Numbered from the stretch's first letter, positions 10,109 through 20,877 are shown. The stretch: DNA of 64,000 bases from Rhodobacterales bacterium (GCA_008107755.1 VIRH01000101.1:1-64000); one strand, 5' to 3'. The notes: generated by a model not told the origin, from the sequence alone. Made by a program: numbers and translations.

Positions 10109-11065
10109 ATGCAACAGATCAAGGGACTGACGGGGCTGCTGGTTGCGCTGGTTTTCATCGTCGCGGCAACACCGTCCCAGGCGCAGCTTTTCGGCCGCAA
10201 GAATGACGATTCCGCGGTTCGGATCACCCAGCTTGAAGAGCGTATCCGCACGCTGACCGGCCAGATCGAGCAACTGTCGTACCAGATGCGCGAGCTGCAG
10301 GACCAGATGCGCCGCATGCAGGAAGACAACGAGTACCGTTTCCAGCAACTGGAAGGCGGCGGGGGTACCCCCGGCAAGCGCAGCGAAGCGACGCCCGGCA
10401 GCACGGCTCCGGGCGCCTCCGCCCCGGGCCTGGCGGCGGACGGCACGCCCCTGTCCGAACCTCTCGTGACACCGGGGGGCGGTTTCGCCACCCTGCCGTC
10501 CGACGGTTCCGGCGATGCCGACTGGTCCGATACCGGCGGCTATCAGGGCGGCGACGGCCCGGTGGACCTGTCGAATCTGGCCAACGGTCTGGAGAATCTG
10601 CCTGGTGCCGGCGAAAGCCAGGTGCCGGACCAGACCCTTTCGACCGAAGAGGATTCGATTGCCGGCATCATCGCTTCGGGCGATCCGCGCACCGATTACG
10701 ATGAGGCCTATTCGCATGCCGTCAACGGCGACTACGCCGCGGCAGAGCAGGGTTTCAGAACCTTTCTGGAAAACTATCCGGATGACGAGCTTGCAGCCAA
10801 CGCCCAGTACTGGCTCGGCGAAAGCCTGCTTTCGCAGCAGAACTATCGTGAAGCCGCTGATGCGTTCCTGAAAACCTATACGGACCATCCCGGCAGCAAA
10901 AAGAGCCCCGACAGCCTTCTGAAACTTGGCGTTTCCCTGCGCGGGCTTGGCGAAGGCCAGGCAGCCTGCGCGACATTCTCGGAACTCCTGAACAAATACC
11001 CGAATGCCGCCCCTGCGGTCCTCACCCAGGCACGCGACGAGCGACGCCGTGCCCAATGTACCTGA
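10109..11065 (+). CDS. cpoB: cell division coordinator CpoB (YbgF-type)
   Basis: CpoB (formerly YbgF) is a periplasmic TolA-associated protein that coordinates outer-membrane constriction with septal wall synthesis. The 318-residue product has a signal peptide ending at TPSQA, an N-terminal coiled coil rich in Gln/Glu/Arg (about 40-85), a Gly/Pro/Ser linker, and C-terminal TPR repeats (from about residue 195) including AQYWLGESLLSQQNYREAAD. ATG 10109 was chosen for its GGAGG ribosome site just upstream and its immediate signal peptide. The last 62 bases overlap the longest tilS reading frame. Confidence 0.92.
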   Translation: MQQIKGLTGLLVALVFIVAATPSQAQLFGRKNDDSAVRITQLEERIRTLTGQIEQLSYQMRELQDQMRRMQEDNEYRFQQLEGGGGTPGKRSEATPGSTAPGASAPGLAADGTPLSEPLVTPGGGFATLPSDGSGDADWSDTGGYQGGDGPVDLSNLANGLENLPGAGESQVPDQTLSTEEDSIAGIIASGDPRTDYDEAYSHAVNGDYAAAEQGFRTFLENYPDDELAANAQYWLGESLLSQQNYREAADAFLKTYTDHPGSKKSPDSLLKLGVSLRGLGEGQAACATFSELLNKYPNAAPAVLTQARDERRRAQCT

Positions 11066-12461
11066 TACGCCGGTCGAGCCCCAGTCCGGTCTGACCCTTG
11101 ATGACAAGACGCGACCCTGCGGGCTCCCGGCGGATGAGGCAAATGGTCTTTTCCAGCCTCTGAATTCCCTTTCCAATCTGGCGCTTGCCGTTTCGGGCGG
11201 TGCCGATTCCCTTGCTCTTCTGGTCCTCTTCAGCGAGTGGCGCCAGCGAACCGGCTGGCGCGGTCAGGCGGAAGTTCTGACCGTCGACCACGGCCTGCGC
11301 GCGGAAAGCGCCGAGGAAGTGCTTGCCGTTCAGCAACATGCAGATGAGCGCGGCCTGGCCTGCAGCATCCTGCACTGGCATGGTCCCAGACCCTTGCGCA
11401 ACATCCAGGCAGCTGCCCGCGACGCCCGCTACAGGCTGATGGCGGACCGGATGCGCCGGACCGGTGCGCAGGCGCTTCTCGTTGCTCATCATCTCGGCGA
11501 TCAGGCAGAAACCTTTCTCGACAGGCTGACGCGGGGCAGCGGCATTTCCGGCCTCAGCGCGATGGCCGCGGACGAGCCGAACGGCCCGGAAGGCTTGCGT
11601 CTCATCAGGCCCTTTCTCGGCATCCCAAGGGAGCGCCTCGAGGCAACCCTGGTCGAGCGCGGTCTTCACTGGGCAAGTGATCCCTCCAACGGGGATGCAA
11701 AATACAAGCGCACGCGCCTGCGCCGTATTCTGGAGCTTCTCGAGCAGGAAGGACTGAGTGCGGAGAAAATCGCGGCGACGGCCGGGCGGCTACGATCTGC
11801 CCGGGAGGCGATCGACGCGGCGGTCGAGGTGGCGTTTCGCTCCGGCGTGGAAGAACACGGCGCCGGACCGCTCAGACTGTCGCTTGCCGCCTATCGCGAC
11901 CTTTCGCAGGAAGTGCGGCTGCGGCTTCTGGTGCGGATGATCGCCCGTGTGAGCGGGCAGCGCGTCCGTCCGCGTCTGACGAAACTCTCCGCACTCGACC
12001 AGGGTCTGACCGACGGGCGCACGGCCCGGCACACCTTGTCCGGGGCGCTTTTCGAAACCGGTGAAAACTGGCTGTGGTGCTGGAAAGAACCGGGACGGAC
12101 GCCGCCGGAAACCCTCGCCAGCGTTTGCGGGGAGGGGATCTGGGACGAGCGTTATCGCTACAGGGCGCGCGGCGATGTCGAACCGGGCGGGATGCCCGCG
12201 GGGCTCATGCTGGGGCCCCTGTGCGCCTCGCCCTTGCAGCGGGGGGACGTCGACTGGCCGGAAGGATGGCCGAAGGACGCGTTCGCATGTTCGCCGGTCT
12301 TCTGGACTGCCGAGGATCACGTGTTTCGCCACGGTGCGTCGGTAGATCTTACAGGGGGTGAAACGGGTCTTGAGGCGGTCATGGATCTGGTCCGTCTGCC
12401 TTTCGGTCATAAATCCGTGAGTAACTATGTGGACGAAGGGGATGGTGAGGCAGATATCTAG
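11004..12461 (+). CDS. tilS: tRNA(Ile)-lysidine synthase TilS
   Basis: TilS modifies C34 of the CAU-anticodon tRNA-Ile to lysidine using ATP and lysine, changing its decoding to AUA. The longest frame is 485 residues. The PP-loop ATP-binding motif SGGADS is at residues 64-69 and the HHLGDQAETFLDRLTRGSG block lies further on. The start is uncertain: ATG 11004 overlaps cpoB by 62 bases, GTG 11049 overlaps by 17 and may be the true start, since the first 50 residues look unconserved. The essential role fits its place among housekeeping genes. Confidence 0.92.
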   Translation: MPPLRSSPRHATSDAVPNVPDTPVEPQSGLTLDDKTRPCGLPADEANGLFQPLNSLSNLALAVSGGADSLALLVLFSEWRQRTGWRGQAEVLTVDHGLRAESAEEVLAVQQHADERGLACSILHWHGPRPLRNIQAAARDARYRLMADRMRRTGAQALLVAHHLGDQAETFLDRLTRGSGISGLSAMAADEPNGPEGLRLIRPFLGIPRERLEATLVERGLHWASDPSNGDAKYKRTRLRRILELLEQEGLSAEKIAATAGRLRSAREAIDAAVEVAFRSGVEEHGAGPLRLSLAAYRDLSQEVRLRLLVRMIARVSGQRVRPRLTKLSALDQGLTDGRTARHTLSGALFETGENWLWCWKEPGRTPPETLASVCGEGIWDERYRYRARGDVEPGGMPAGLMLGPLCASPLQRGDVDWPEGWPKDAFACSPVFWTAEDHVFRHGASVDLTGGETGLEAVMDLVRLPFGHKSVSNYVDEGDGEADI

Positions 12462-12633
12462 AGTTTTCCTCGCGTCCAACATCTGATAGTTGTCCAGACT
12501 TAAGAAAATAGTCAGTGCACATGCGCAACTATGGCGCACCGCCTTGGCAGCGGGCCTTGGGCGACCTATCTTCGCTTAAAGCACATGAAACCGCGCACAT
12601 ACTAACGTCGCGTCGGGCGGTTAAGGAAACGAA

Positions 12634-14550
12634 ATGAACGCACATTTTCGCAACTTCGCTCTCTGGGTCATTATTGCCCTTCTGTTGATCGCCCTGTTCC
12701 AGCTCTTTCAGAGCCCGGCTCAGCACGGTGCGACGAACGATGTCGCCTATTCCGACTTCATGAAGCAGGTCGACAATGGCGAAGTCCGGTCGGTGACGAT
12801 CCAGGAACAGAAGATTACCGGCAGCTACACAAGCGGCAGTGCCTTCCAGACCTACGCTCCGGACGGGGCTCAATATGTCGATGAGTTGCGCAAGAACGGC
12901 GTCCTGATCAACGCGCGTCCGCCGGCGGAAAATTCGCCGCTGCTTGGCGCCCTGTTCTCGTGGCTGCCGATGCTGATCATCCTGGGTATCTGGATCTTCG
13001 TGATGCGCCAGATGCAGGGGTCCGGCGGCAAGGCGATGGGCTTCGGAAAGTCCAAGGCCAAGCTTCTGACCGAAGCGCACGGCCGCGTGACCTTCGAGGA
13101 CGTGGCAGGCATCGACGAAGCCAAGGAAGACCTTCAGGAAATCGTGGAATTCCTGCGTGATCCGCAGAAATTCCAGCGCCTCGGCGGACGTATTCCGCGC
13201 GGCGTGCTGCTGGTCGGCCCTCCCGGTACCGGTAAGACGCTGACGGCGCGTGCCGTCGCCGGCGAAGCCAACGTCCCGTTCTTCACCATTTCCGGTTCCG
13301 ACTTCGTCGAAATGTTCGTCGGTGTGGGTGCATCGCGCGTCCGCGACATGTTCGAACAGGCGAAGAAGAACGCGCCCTGCATCATCTTCATTGATGAAAT
13401 CGACGCTGTCGGTCGCCATCGCGGCGCCGGTCTCGGCGGCGGTAACGATGAACGCGAGCAGACTCTGAACCAGCTGCTTGTCGAAATGGACGGCTTCGAG
13501 CCGAACGAAGGCATCATCATCATCGCGGCGACCAACCGTCCCGACGTTCTCGATCCGGCGCTGCTGCGTCCGGGCCGCTTCGATCGTCAGATCGTTGTTC
13601 CGAATCCGGATATCACCGGCCGCGAAAAGATCCTCAAGGTGCATATGCGCAAGGTTCCGCTGGCGCCTGATGTCGACGTCAAGACCCTCGCGCGCGGGAC
13701 GCCCGGTTTCTCCGGTGCCGACCTGATGAACCTCGTCAACGAGGCAGCGCTGCTGGCGGCCCGCCGCTCCAAGCGACTGGTCACGATGGCGGAGTTCGAG
13801 GATGCCAAGGACAAGGTCATGATGGGTGCGGAGCGCCGCACGCTGGTGATGACCGAGGAAGAGAAGAAGCTGACCGCCTATCACGAAGCCGGTCACGCTC
13901 TTGTCGCTCTTCACCAGGAAGCATCGGACCCGATCCACAAGGCGACCATCATTCCGCGCGGACGCGCACTTGGAATGGTGATGCGCCTTCCGGAAAAGGA
14001 TCAGGTCTCGCTCACCCGGGCCAAGTGCAAGGCAGACCTTGCGGTTGCCATGGGCGGACGCGTGGCGGAAGAAATGATCTTCGGCTACGAGAAGGTCACC
14101 TCCGGCGCCTCGGGCGACATCCAGATGGCGACCAAGCTGTCCCGCGCCATGGCGACGCAGTTCGGCATGTCCGACAAGCTCGGTCCGCTGCTCTACGGCG
14201 AAAACCAGGAAGAGGTTTTCCTCGGCCATTCGGTTGCCAAGAACCAGCATGTCTCCGACGAAACCCAGAAGATCGTCGACGCGGAAATCAAGTCCTTCGT
14301 CAACCAGGGCTATGAGACCGCGAAGAAGATCCTGGGCGATCACGAGGACCAGCTTCACACGATCGCCAAGGGTCTTCTGGAATACGAAACCCTCTCCGGT
14401 GACGAGATCAAGGATCTCCTGAACGGCAAGCCGCCGGTCCGCGATACCGACGACGACCAGCCGGTCGGTCGGTCCTCGGCGGTGCCGACCACCGGCGCGA
14501 AGCGCGGTGGGGACGAGGCGAGCGGCGGCATGGAACCGCAGCCCTCCTGA
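12634..14550 (+). CDS. ftsH: membrane ATP-dependent zinc metalloprotease FtsH
   Basis: FtsH is a hexameric inner-membrane AAA protease that degrades misfolded membrane proteins and regulators such as RpoH. The 638-residue product has two membrane helices (about 7-25 and 107-128), Walker A GPPGTGKT near residue 195, Walker B with [10 protein letters not shown] near 250, the second region of homology, and the zinc-binding HEAGH near 415. The length is typical. Its likely substrate gene rpoH is also in this window. A strong terminator follows. Confidence 0.97.
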   Translation: MNAHFRNFALWVIIALLLIALFQLFQSPAQHGATNDVAYSDFMKQVDNGEVRSVTIQEQKITGSYTSGSAFQTYAPDGAQYVDELRKNGVLINARPPAENSPLLGALFSWLPMLIILGIWIFVMRQMQGSGGKAMGFGKSKAKLLTEAHGRVTFEDVAGIDEAKEDLQEIVEFLRDPQKFQRLGGRIPRGVLLVGPPGTGKTLTARAVAGEANVPFFTISGSDFVEMFVGVGASRVRDMFEQAKKNAPCIIFIDEIDAVGRHRGAGLGGGNDEREQTLNQLLVEMDGFEPNEGIIIIAATNRPDVLDPALLRPGRFDRQIVVPNPDITGREKILKVHMRKVPLAPDVDVKTLARGTPGFSGADLMNLVNEAALLAARRSKRLVTMAEFEDAKDKVMMGAERRTLVMTEEEKKLTAYHEAGHALVALHQEASDPIHKATIIPRGRALGMVMRLPEKDQVSLTRAKCKADLAVAMGGRVAEEMIFGYEKVTSGASGDIQMATKLSRAMATQFGMSDKLGPLLYGENQEEVFLGHSVAKNQHVSDETQKIVDAEIKSFVNQGYETAKKILGDHEDQLHTIAKGLLEYETLSGDEIKDLLNGKPPVRDTDDDQPVGRSSAVPTTGAKRGGDEASGGMEPQPS

Positions 14551-14579
14551 TCTCGCCGGACGGACGAACTAGAAACCTC

Positions 14580-14613
14580 GAAATGCCCGGCAAGCTGCCG
14601 GGCATTTCTCGTT
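14580..14613 (+). terminator. Rho-independent terminator after ftsH
   Basis: A perfect 13-bp stem (14580-14592 with 14596-14608) has a 3-base loop and a pyrimidine-rich tail ending in TTTT. It separates ftsH from glmM. Confidence 0.8.
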
Positions 14614-14752
14614 TTCCGACAGGGGCAACCGGGATCGGCGCACTTGTCAGTGAATCGTAACATTTGCTCACACATTTTGAATCGCGGCTGGGGATGATAG
14701 CGCGCATATTGCGCGCAATTCATCAGACAGGCACGGCAGGCAGGCACGACAG

Positions 14753-16096
14753 ATGCGCAAGTTTTTCGGCACGGACGGTATTCGCGGCCAGGCAAATTTT
14801 TATCCGATGACGGCGGAAATCGCGCTCAAGGTCGGCATGGCCGCGGGACTGGTGTTCAAGAACGGCGGGCACCGTCATCGCGTCGTCATCGGCAAGGATA
14901 CGCGACTGTCCGGCTACATGCTCGAGCCGGCCCTTGTGGCGGGTTTCACTTCCGTCGGGATGGACGTTTTCCTGCTCGGCCCGATGCCGACACCGGCCGT
15001 TGCCATGCTGACACGCTCGCTGCGCACCGACCTCGGCGTCATGATCTCCGCCTCGCACAATCCCTATCAGGACAACGGCATCAAGTTCTTCGGCCCCGAC
15101 GGGTTCAAGCTCTCCGACGAGATCGAGAAGTCCATCGAGAAGCTGGTGGAGGGGGACATGACCCCGAAGCTTGCCAATCCGCGCGAACTTGGACGGGCCA
15201 GGCGGATCGACGGCGCACAGCAGCGCTATATTGAATTCGCCAAGCGAACCTTGCCGCGGGAAATGAGCCTGGAAGGCCTGCGCGTCGTCGTCGATTGCGC
15301 GAACGGCGCCGCCTACAAGGTGGCTCCGGAGGCTCTCTGGGAGCTGGGGGCGGACGTCATTTCCATGGGCGTGACGCCGGACGGCTTCAACATCAACAAG
15401 GAATGCGGCTCGACCTCGACCGATGCCCTGTCCCGCAAGGTTCATGAGGTGCGTGCGGATATCGGCATCGCTCTTGATGGCGACGCGGACCGGGTGATCA
15501 TCGTCGATGAGAACGGCGCGATCGTGGACGGCGACCAGCTCATGGCGGTTGTCGCCCAGTACTGGCAGTCGACCGGGCGGCTCTCAGGCGACGGGGTCGT
15601 TGCAACCGTCATGTCGAATCTCGGTCTCGAGCGCTATCTGGATGGTCTCGGTCTCGGACTGGCGCGCACGAAGGTTGGCGACCGTTACGTGGTCGAACAC
15701 ATGCGGGCCAACGGCTACAATGTCGGCGGCGAGCAGTCGGGACACATCGTTCTGTCCGATTTCGCCACCACGGGTGACGGCCTGATTGCAGCGCTTCAGG
15801 TGATGGCATGCGTGAAGGATCAGAACCGCCCGGTGTCGGAAGTCTGCCGCCGCTTCGAGCCGGTGCCGCAAATTCTCAAGAACGTTCGCTACAAGGGCGG
15901 CGCTCCGCTTGAACTGGAACCGGTGAAGACGGCGATCGAGGACGGCGAGGCGCGTCTCGGCAAGTCCGGCAGGCTGGTGATTCGCGCATCGGGAACCGAG
16001 CCGCTCATCCGTGTAATGGCCGAAGGCGACGATGCCGAGCTGGTCAATCAGGTCGTTAATGATATCGCCGGCGTCGTTGCCACCGCAGCGGCCTGA
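14753..16096 (+). CDS. glmM: phosphoglucosamine mutase GlmM
   Basis: GlmM interconverts glucosamine-6-phosphate and glucosamine-1-phosphate on the way to UDP-GlcNAc. The 447-residue protein has the N-terminal FGTDGIRG signature, the phosphoserine active-site loop ISASHNP near residues 98-104, the metal-binding DGDADR loop near residues 242-247, and the phosphate-binding [12 protein letters not shown] motif near 420. The length is normal and it stands just after ftsH, an arrangement seen in many proteobacteria. Confidence 0.96.
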   Translation: MRKFFGTDGIRGQANFYPMTAEIALKVGMAAGLVFKNGGHRHRVVIGKDTRLSGYMLEPALVAGFTSVGMDVFLLGPMPTPAVAMLTRSLRTDLGVMISASHNPYQDNGIKFFGPDGFKLSDEIEKSIEKLVEGDMTPKLANPRELGRARRIDGAQQRYIEFAKRTLPREMSLEGLRVVVDCANGAAYKVAPEALWELGADVISMGVTPDGFNINKECGSTSTDALSRKVHEVRADIGIALDGDADRVIIVDENGAIVDGDQLMAVVAQYWQSTGRLSGDGVVATVMSNLGLERYLDGLGLGLARTKVGDRYVVEHMRANGYNVGGEQSGHIVLSDFATTGDGLIAALQVMACVKDQNRPVSEVCRRFEPVPQILKNVRYKGGAPLELEPVKTAIEDGEARLGKSGRLVIRASGTEPLIRVMAEGDDAELVNQVVNDIAGVVATAAA

Positions 16097-16524
16097 CGAC
16101 TGTTTGCGCCACTTTCCCGAGCAGCTGTAAATCGAGCAGCCATAGATAGTATTATTTGTGGTTGCCGCAGAAGAAACTTTTCCCCATCGGTCACGTGGTC
16201 GAGAGTGGCTCAACCACGGTGCCGATGCGCCGATGTTACTGTATTTGCAGCAGAAATAGTCCCTGGGCTCTGGTAGCGGATATGTGTTTCAGGCCAGGGC
16301 GCAGTCTCGTGAAGACCTGTCACAAGTGCGGATGTAAAAGTTTACAGATGTGAAGAATCTTAAGAAGTTGTCAATATATCTTCTGTCGTTAATACTTCTT
16401 TAAGGTAAATTTTTCTGGTTAAATAACACGGTTAAGTCTGAATTAATCTATTTTCGTCACGATGCTCTCAAGTTTGACGTGTCCGACAAGAGGAAACGGG
16501 CGGTCACTCGAAGAGGACGAGGAC
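16097..16524. other. intergenic region between glmM and the outer-membrane protein gene
   Basis: This 428-base gap has no convincing coding frame. The last 170 bases are markedly AT-rich for this genome and hold the candidate promoter at 16368-16396 and several TTAA-type motifs. It probably provides a long 5' leader for the outer-membrane protein gene. Confidence 0.5.
16368..16396 (+). promoter_or_regulatory. candidate promoter of the outer-membrane protein gene
   Basis: TTGTCA at 16368-16373 and AATACT at 16391-16396 are 17 bases apart within an AT-rich stretch. The start codon lies about 130 bases downstream. The assignment rests on pattern only. Confidence 0.4.
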
Positions 16525-17322
16525 ATGATGAATTTCTTCAAACGTTTGTCTTTTGCCGGTGTTGCTGCTGTGCTTTCTTCCGGAGCATTCGCTGCTGACC
16601 TGCCGGCGCCGGTTATCGAATATGTGCCTCAGGTCCCCACCGTTGGCGGCTGGTACCTGCGCGGCGATATCGGCTACAAGATCTATTCCGCACCGGAAAT
16701 GAAATACGGAACGCTGGATTTCTACGACGACGAGATGGATGGCACCTTCATGATCGGTGCCGGCGTCGGTTACAAGTTCAACAACCATTTCCGCACGGAT
16801 TTCACGATCGACTATGAATTCCCGGCAGAGTTCAGCTCCAAGGGCGACTGTACGAGCACTTGCGGTGCGCCTGGCTACTCGATCGAGAAGGCCGACATCG
16901 ACGTCTGGACCTTCATGCTGAATGGCTATGTCGACATCGGCACCTGGAACCGCATCACACCCTACGTCGGGGCCGGTCTCGGTGCGTCCTACGTGTCGAC
17001 CAGCAACATCACCTTCCAGAACCCGGACGGCAGCACCGGCAGCTACGACTCTGACGGCAACTGGAACTTTGCCTGGGCGCTCATGGCGGGCGCTTCCTAC
17101 GACATCACGCCGAACCTGGCTCTGGATGCGGGGTACCGTTACCTGAACATCGGTGATGGCCGCTCGAAGCAGTTCTCGACGGCAGGCCAGACCTCGCGGA
17201 TCGAGTATGAAGATCTGAGCGCGCACGAGTTCCGCCTGGGTGCCCGCTATACCTTCAACTCCACGGCCCCCGCCGCTCCGGTCTACTACGAGCCGCAGGG
17301 TCCGATCAGCAGCAACTTCTGA
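16525..17322 (+). CDS. outer-membrane beta-barrel protein (Omp25/OmpA-like barrel)
   Basis: The 265-residue product has a clean signal peptide (about residues 1-24, ending AFA before ADLP) and a body rich in alternating aromatic and polar strands. Repeated glycine-rich segments such as GAGVGYKF and YVGAGLGASY, and the C-terminal pattern EFRLGARYTF, are typical of small eight-strand porin-like barrels of alphaproteobacteria. The predicted location is the outer membrane; no transport substrate can be inferred. ATG 16525 (or the adjacent 16528) follows a purine-rich GAGGACGAGGAC site; the upstream ATG at 16462 adds a non-signal tail. A terminator follows. Confidence 0.85.
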   Translation: MMNFFKRLSFAGVAAVLSSGAFAADLPAPVIEYVPQVPTVGGWYLRGDIGYKIYSAPEMKYGTLDFYDDEMDGTFMIGAGVGYKFNNHFRTDFTIDYEFPAEFSSKGDCTSTCGAPGYSIEKADIDVWTFMLNGYVDIGTWNRITPYVGAGLGASYVSTSNITFQNPDGSTGSYDSDGNWNFAWALMAGASYDITPNLALDAGYRYLNIGDGRSKQFSTAGQTSRIEYEDLSAHEFRLGARYTFNSTAPAAPVYYEPQGPISSNF

Positions 17323-17344
17323 TCAGGCTGTGTCGCAGAATTGG

Positions 17345-17372
17345 AAGGCCGGTCGATTGATCGGCCTTTTTT
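17345..17372 (+). terminator. Rho-independent terminator after the outer-membrane protein gene
   Basis: A 10-bp stem with one G-U pair and a 4-base loop is followed by six T residues. It separates this gene from the serCA leader. Confidence 0.85.
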
Positions 17373-17410
17373 CGTTGCCGAGCGATTTGATTTGACGGTC
17401 AGCCGGCAAG

Positions 17411-17476
17411 GATCTATCCCCATAGGTGGGCCACCCCTCCCCAACGAGGGGCTACTATCTGTGAGGGTAGACTGAC
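17411..17476 (+). promoter_or_regulatory. serC-type structured RNA leader
   Basis: Just before serC, short helices can be drawn: CTAT 17414-17417 with ATAG 17422-17425, CCCCTC 17434-17439 with GAGGGG 17446-17451, and CTAC 17452-17455 with GTAG 17467-17470. The last encloses the GAGGG ribosome site at 17463-17467. Position and composition match the serC RNA motif described upstream of serC-serA in alphaproteobacteria. I could not run a covariance search, so the family name is inference. Confidence 0.6.
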
Positions 17477-18655
17477 ATGAGCGAACTCAACGCCAAGCCG
17501 GACGTGCGTCCGGCCAATCCCAATTTTTCTTCAGGTCCCTGCGCCAAACGTCCCGGCTGGTCGCTTGATCAACTGGCCGATGCGCCGCTTGGGCGCTCCC
17601 ACCGCGCCAAGCCAGGCAAGGCCAAGCTGGCCGAGGCCATCGACCTGACCCGCAAGGTTCTCAAGGTTCCGGACGACTACCGCATCGGCATTGTACCGGC
17701 TTCCGATACCGGGGCCGTCGAAATGGCGCTCTGGTCGCTGCTCGGCGCGCGGGGGGTCGACATGCTTGCCTGGGAAAGCTTTGGCTCCGGCTGGGTCACC
17801 GACGTGGTCAAGCAGCTGAAGCTCGACAATGCGCGCATTCTCGAGGCGCCTTATGGGGCCTTGCCTGACCTCTCCAAGGTCGATTTCTCCAATGACGTCG
17901 TCTTTACCTGGAACGGTACCACCTCAGGTGTTCGCGTTCCCGATGGGGACTGGATCCCGGCGGACCGTGAGGGCCTGACGATCTGCGATGCGACGTCCGC
18001 GGCGTTCGCTCAGGATCTCGCCTTCGACAAGCTCGATGTCGTCACTTTCTCCTGGCAGAAGGTTCTGGGCGGGGAAGCCGCCCATGGCGTTCTCATTCTC
18101 AGCCCGCGTGCCGTCGAACGGCTCGAAAGCTACACGCCGGCGTGGCCGCTGCCGAAGATCTTCCGCCTGACAAAGGGCGGCAAGCTGATCGAGGGCATCT
18201 TCAAGGGTGAGACCATCAACACGCCCTCCATGCTGTGTGTCGAGGACTACATCGACGCGCTGAAGTGGGCCGACGGCCTTGGCGGCCTCGACGGACTGCG
18301 CGCCCGGGCCGATGCCAATCTCAAGGCTCTTGCGGACTGGGTCGAGGCCAATGGCTGGATCGATTTTCTGGCAAATGATCCCGCGACCCGATCCAACACG
18401 TCCGTCTGCCTGAAGGTGGTCGACCCCGATGTGCTGGCGCTCGACGGCGACCGGCAGGCCGCCTTTGCCAAGGCGCTTGTCTCCGTTCTTGATGCCGAGG
18501 GCATTGCCCATGACATCGGCGCCTATCGGGATGCGCCGTCGGGGCTCAGGATCTGGGCTGGAGCCACGGTGGAAACGTCCGATCTCAAGGCGCTGACCGC
18601 CTGGCTGGACTGGGCCTTCGCGAGCGAAAAAGCAAAACTGCGTCAGGCCGCCTGA
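17477..18655 (+). CDS. serC: phosphoserine aminotransferase SerC
   Basis: SerC is the PLP enzyme converting 3-phosphohydroxypyruvate to phosphoserine. The 392-residue product has the class-V aminotransferase fold. The N-terminal [15 protein letters not shown] segment and the PLP-Schiff-base lysine K195 in the SWQKVLGGE motif are visible. It is the alphaproteobacterial long form. It stands 81 bases before serA, making a two-gene serine operon. Confidence 0.95.
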   Translation: MSELNAKPDVRPANPNFSSGPCAKRPGWSLDQLADAPLGRSHRAKPGKAKLAEAIDLTRKVLKVPDDYRIGIVPASDTGAVEMALWSLLGARGVDMLAWESFGSGWVTDVVKQLKLDNARILEAPYGALPDLSKVDFSNDVVFTWNGTTSGVRVPDGDWIPADREGLTICDATSAAFAQDLAFDKLDVVTFSWQKVLGGEAAHGVLILSPRAVERLESYTPAWPLPKIFRLTKGGKLIEGIFKGETINTPSMLCVEDYIDALKWADGLGGLDGLRARADANLKALADWVEANGWIDFLANDPATRSNTSVCLKVVDPDVLALDGDRQAAFAKALVSVLDAEGIAHDIGAYRDAPSGLRIWAGATVETSDLKALTAWLDWAFASEKAKLRQAA

Positions 18656-18736
18656 GCAGTTTCTCCCTCCTGAACGATCCATCCCCGGGCGGCCTGGCGC
18701 TGCCCGGAACGTACGCGCACAGCTGGAGAAACCTTC

Positions 18737-20323
18737 ATGGCTCCCAAGGTACTGATTTCAGACAAGCTTTCGCCCGCCGCCGTCCAGATTTTCAAGGATC
18801 GCGGCATTGAGGCAGACTTCCTTCCGGAGGTCGGCAAGGACAAGGCCAAACTGGCCGAGATCATCGGCCAGTATGATGGTCTTGCGATCCGCTCCGCCAC
18901 AAAGGTAACGGAAAAGATCATCGCGGCCGCCGACAACCTGAAGGTCATCGGCAGGGCAGGGATCGGGGTCGACAATGTCGATATTCCCCAGGCCACCGCC
19001 CGCGGCATCATCGTCATGAACACGCCCTTCGGCAACGCCATCACGACGGCGGAACACGCCATCTCGATGATGATGTCCGTGGCACGGCAGATCCCGGCGG
19101 CGGACGCCTCCACCCAGGCGGGCAAATGGGAGAAATCCCGTTTCATGGGCCGCGAACTCACGGGAAAGACACTGGGGCTTATCGGCTGCGGCAATATCGG
19201 GTCCATCGTCGCCGACCGGGCCATCGGCCTAAGGATGAAGGTGATCGCATTCGATCCGTTCCTGACGCCGGAACGGGCGCGTGCGCTCGGGGTTGAAAAG
19301 GTCGAGCTGGACGAGCTTCTGCCGCGTGCCGATGTCATCACGCTGCACACCCCGCTTACCGACAAGACCCGCAACATCATCAATGCCGAGGCGATCGCGA
19401 AGATGCGCACCGGCGCATATCTGATCAATTGCGCTCGCGGAGGCCTTGCCGACGAAGCTGCGGTGAGGGCGGCGCTGGACGAGGGCAAGCTCGGCGGGGC
19501 CGCTTTCGACGTGTTCGTGGAAGAACCAGCCCGCGAGAACGTCCTGTTCGGTGCCCCGAACTTCGTCTCGACCCCGCATCTGGGGGCCTCCACGTCCGAA
19601 GCGCAGGAGAACGTGGCCCTGCAGGTCGCGGAGCAGATGTGTGACTACCTGCTCGAGGGCGCGGTGCGCAACGCGCTCAACATGCCGTCGATCTCGGCAG
19701 AAGAGGCTCCCCAGCTCGCTCCCTTCGTGCGGCTTGCCGAACAGCTCGGCTCCTTTGCGGGCCAGTTGACGGAATCCGGCATCGAGGGCTTGCGGATCGA
19801 GTATTCGGGCGCGGTCGCTCAAATGAATGTCCAGGCGCTGACGGCGGCGGCCATCACTGGTCTCCTGACGCCGCTTCTTCAGACAGTCAACATGGTCTCG
19901 GCTCCCATTCTTGCGAAGGAACGGGGGATCAAGGTGGAAGAAATCCGCCGTGAGAAGGAAGGGGCCTATGACACCTATATCCGCCTGACCGTGATGACGG
20001 AGCGCCAGGACAGGTCCGTGGCCGGCACGGTGTTCGCCGATGGCAAGCCGCGGATCATCCAGGTGAAGGGGATCAACATGGAGGCCGAACTCGGACCGCA
20101 CATGCTCTACATCACGAACGATGACAAGCCCGGCTTCATTGGCCATCTTGGCATGGAACTCGGTGGCAGTGGCGTCAACATCGCGACCTTCAACCTGGGG
20201 CGCCTCTCGGCGGGCGGTGATGCGATCTGTCTGGTCGAGGTGGACGGCGAGGTGCCAGCGGACGTCATGGCGCGCCTTGAGTCCGTGTCGCATGTGAAGC
20301 AGGTGAAATCCCTGAGGTTCTGA
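18737..20323 (+). CDS. serA: D-3-phosphoglycerate dehydrogenase SerA
   Basis: SerA catalyses the first step of serine synthesis, NAD-dependent oxidation of 3-phosphoglycerate. The 528-residue protein is the long form. The substrate domain comes first, then the nucleotide-binding fold with the GLIGCGNIG motif near residue 147, the NCARGG segment near 232, the catalytic STPHLGAS segment near 278, an intervening regulatory domain (about 310-445), and a C-terminal ACT domain (about 455-528) with the HMLYITNDDKPGFIG start. Serine feedback through the ACT domain is plausible from family knowledge. Confidence 0.96.
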   Translation: MAPKVLISDKLSPAAVQIFKDRGIEADFLPEVGKDKAKLAEIIGQYDGLAIRSATKVTEKIIAAADNLKVIGRAGIGVDNVDIPQATARGIIVMNTPFGNAITTAEHAISMMMSVARQIPAADASTQAGKWEKSRFMGRELTGKTLGLIGCGNIGSIVADRAIGLRMKVIAFDPFLTPERARALGVEKVELDELLPRADVITLHTPLTDKTRNIINAEAIAKMRTGAYLINCARGGLADEAAVRAALDEGKLGGAAFDVFVEEPARENVLFGAPNFVSTPHLGASTSEAQENVALQVAEQMCDYLLEGAVRNALNMPSISAEEAPQLAPFVRLAEQLGSFAGQLTESGIEGLRIEYSGAVAQMNVQALTAAAITGLLTPLLQTVNMVSAPILAKERGIKVEEIRREKEGAYDTYIRLTVMTERQDRSVAGTVFADGKPRIIQVKGINMEAELGPHMLYITNDDKPGFIGHLGMELGGSGVNIATFNLGRLSAGGDAICLVEVDGEVPADVMARLESVSHVKQVKSLRF

Positions 20324-20328
20324 GAGTG

Positions 20329-20350
20329 GGCGGCGGGCTGTCCCGCCGCC
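20329..20350 (+). terminator. hairpin after serA
   Basis: A perfect 9-bp GC stem with a 4-base loop starts 6 bases after the serA stop. Only a pyrimidine-rich tail with four T residues follows, so it may be a weak or Rho-assisted terminator. Confidence 0.6.
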
Positions 20351-20877
20351 TTCCCCATTTTCCGGTTCAGACCGTTGATCGGCATTACGACCTCGTCCAA
20401 GGTATGATTCACCTGTGAATCTTCATTTCCGGGCATGACAGCAGCGGCGGTCCACCGCCTTTTGCTTGGTCTGTGTTATGGCGACGGCGATGCAGCGCAT
20501 CGGCTGTCGGGTTGCCGGATACGAAGGCACGTCTGGTCTGAACTGTGCCGTACGGCACAGGCGCGGCTCGGTTTAGTTCCCAAATATGATCCATCAGCTA
20601 CCGGACCCCGGCAAGGTGTCTCGTTTCGGTCACCGCTCCAAGGGAACTGCACGGCCGCAGGGCCTGCCGGGAATTCTGGATCGGATATCGAGCCGTTAGG
20701 GAAACGTCCGCTCCTGGGCAAACAGACGGTACGGGAAGTGGAAACCAGATCGGCAGCACGGTGGACACCATCAGCCGGACTGCCGTAGTGACAAGGAATG
20801 CCAGCTTGTCGTGTTACGCCGGCGAGCAACACCGAACGCGCAAGGACAACGGGTCAAGCGCCAGATCGAGAGCAGTC
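20351..20877. other. intergenic region, no supported gene
   Basis: About 527 bases separate serA from the next transporter. Short open frames exist on both strands but lack ribosome sites, hydrophobic or conserved patterns and typical codon use. I see no repeat, tRNA or mobile-element remnant. It may mark the edge of an accessory segment. Confidence 0.4.

Noticed and set aside
12529..14358. A 609-codon minus-strand frame opposite ftsH
   Set aside because: It is a GC-driven shadow of ftsH, with no ribosome site or conserved motif.
20435..20788. A 117-codon plus-strand frame between serA and the EamA gene
   Set aside because: It has no ribosome site, no hydrophobic or domain pattern and an amino-acid make-up typical of random GC-rich frames.
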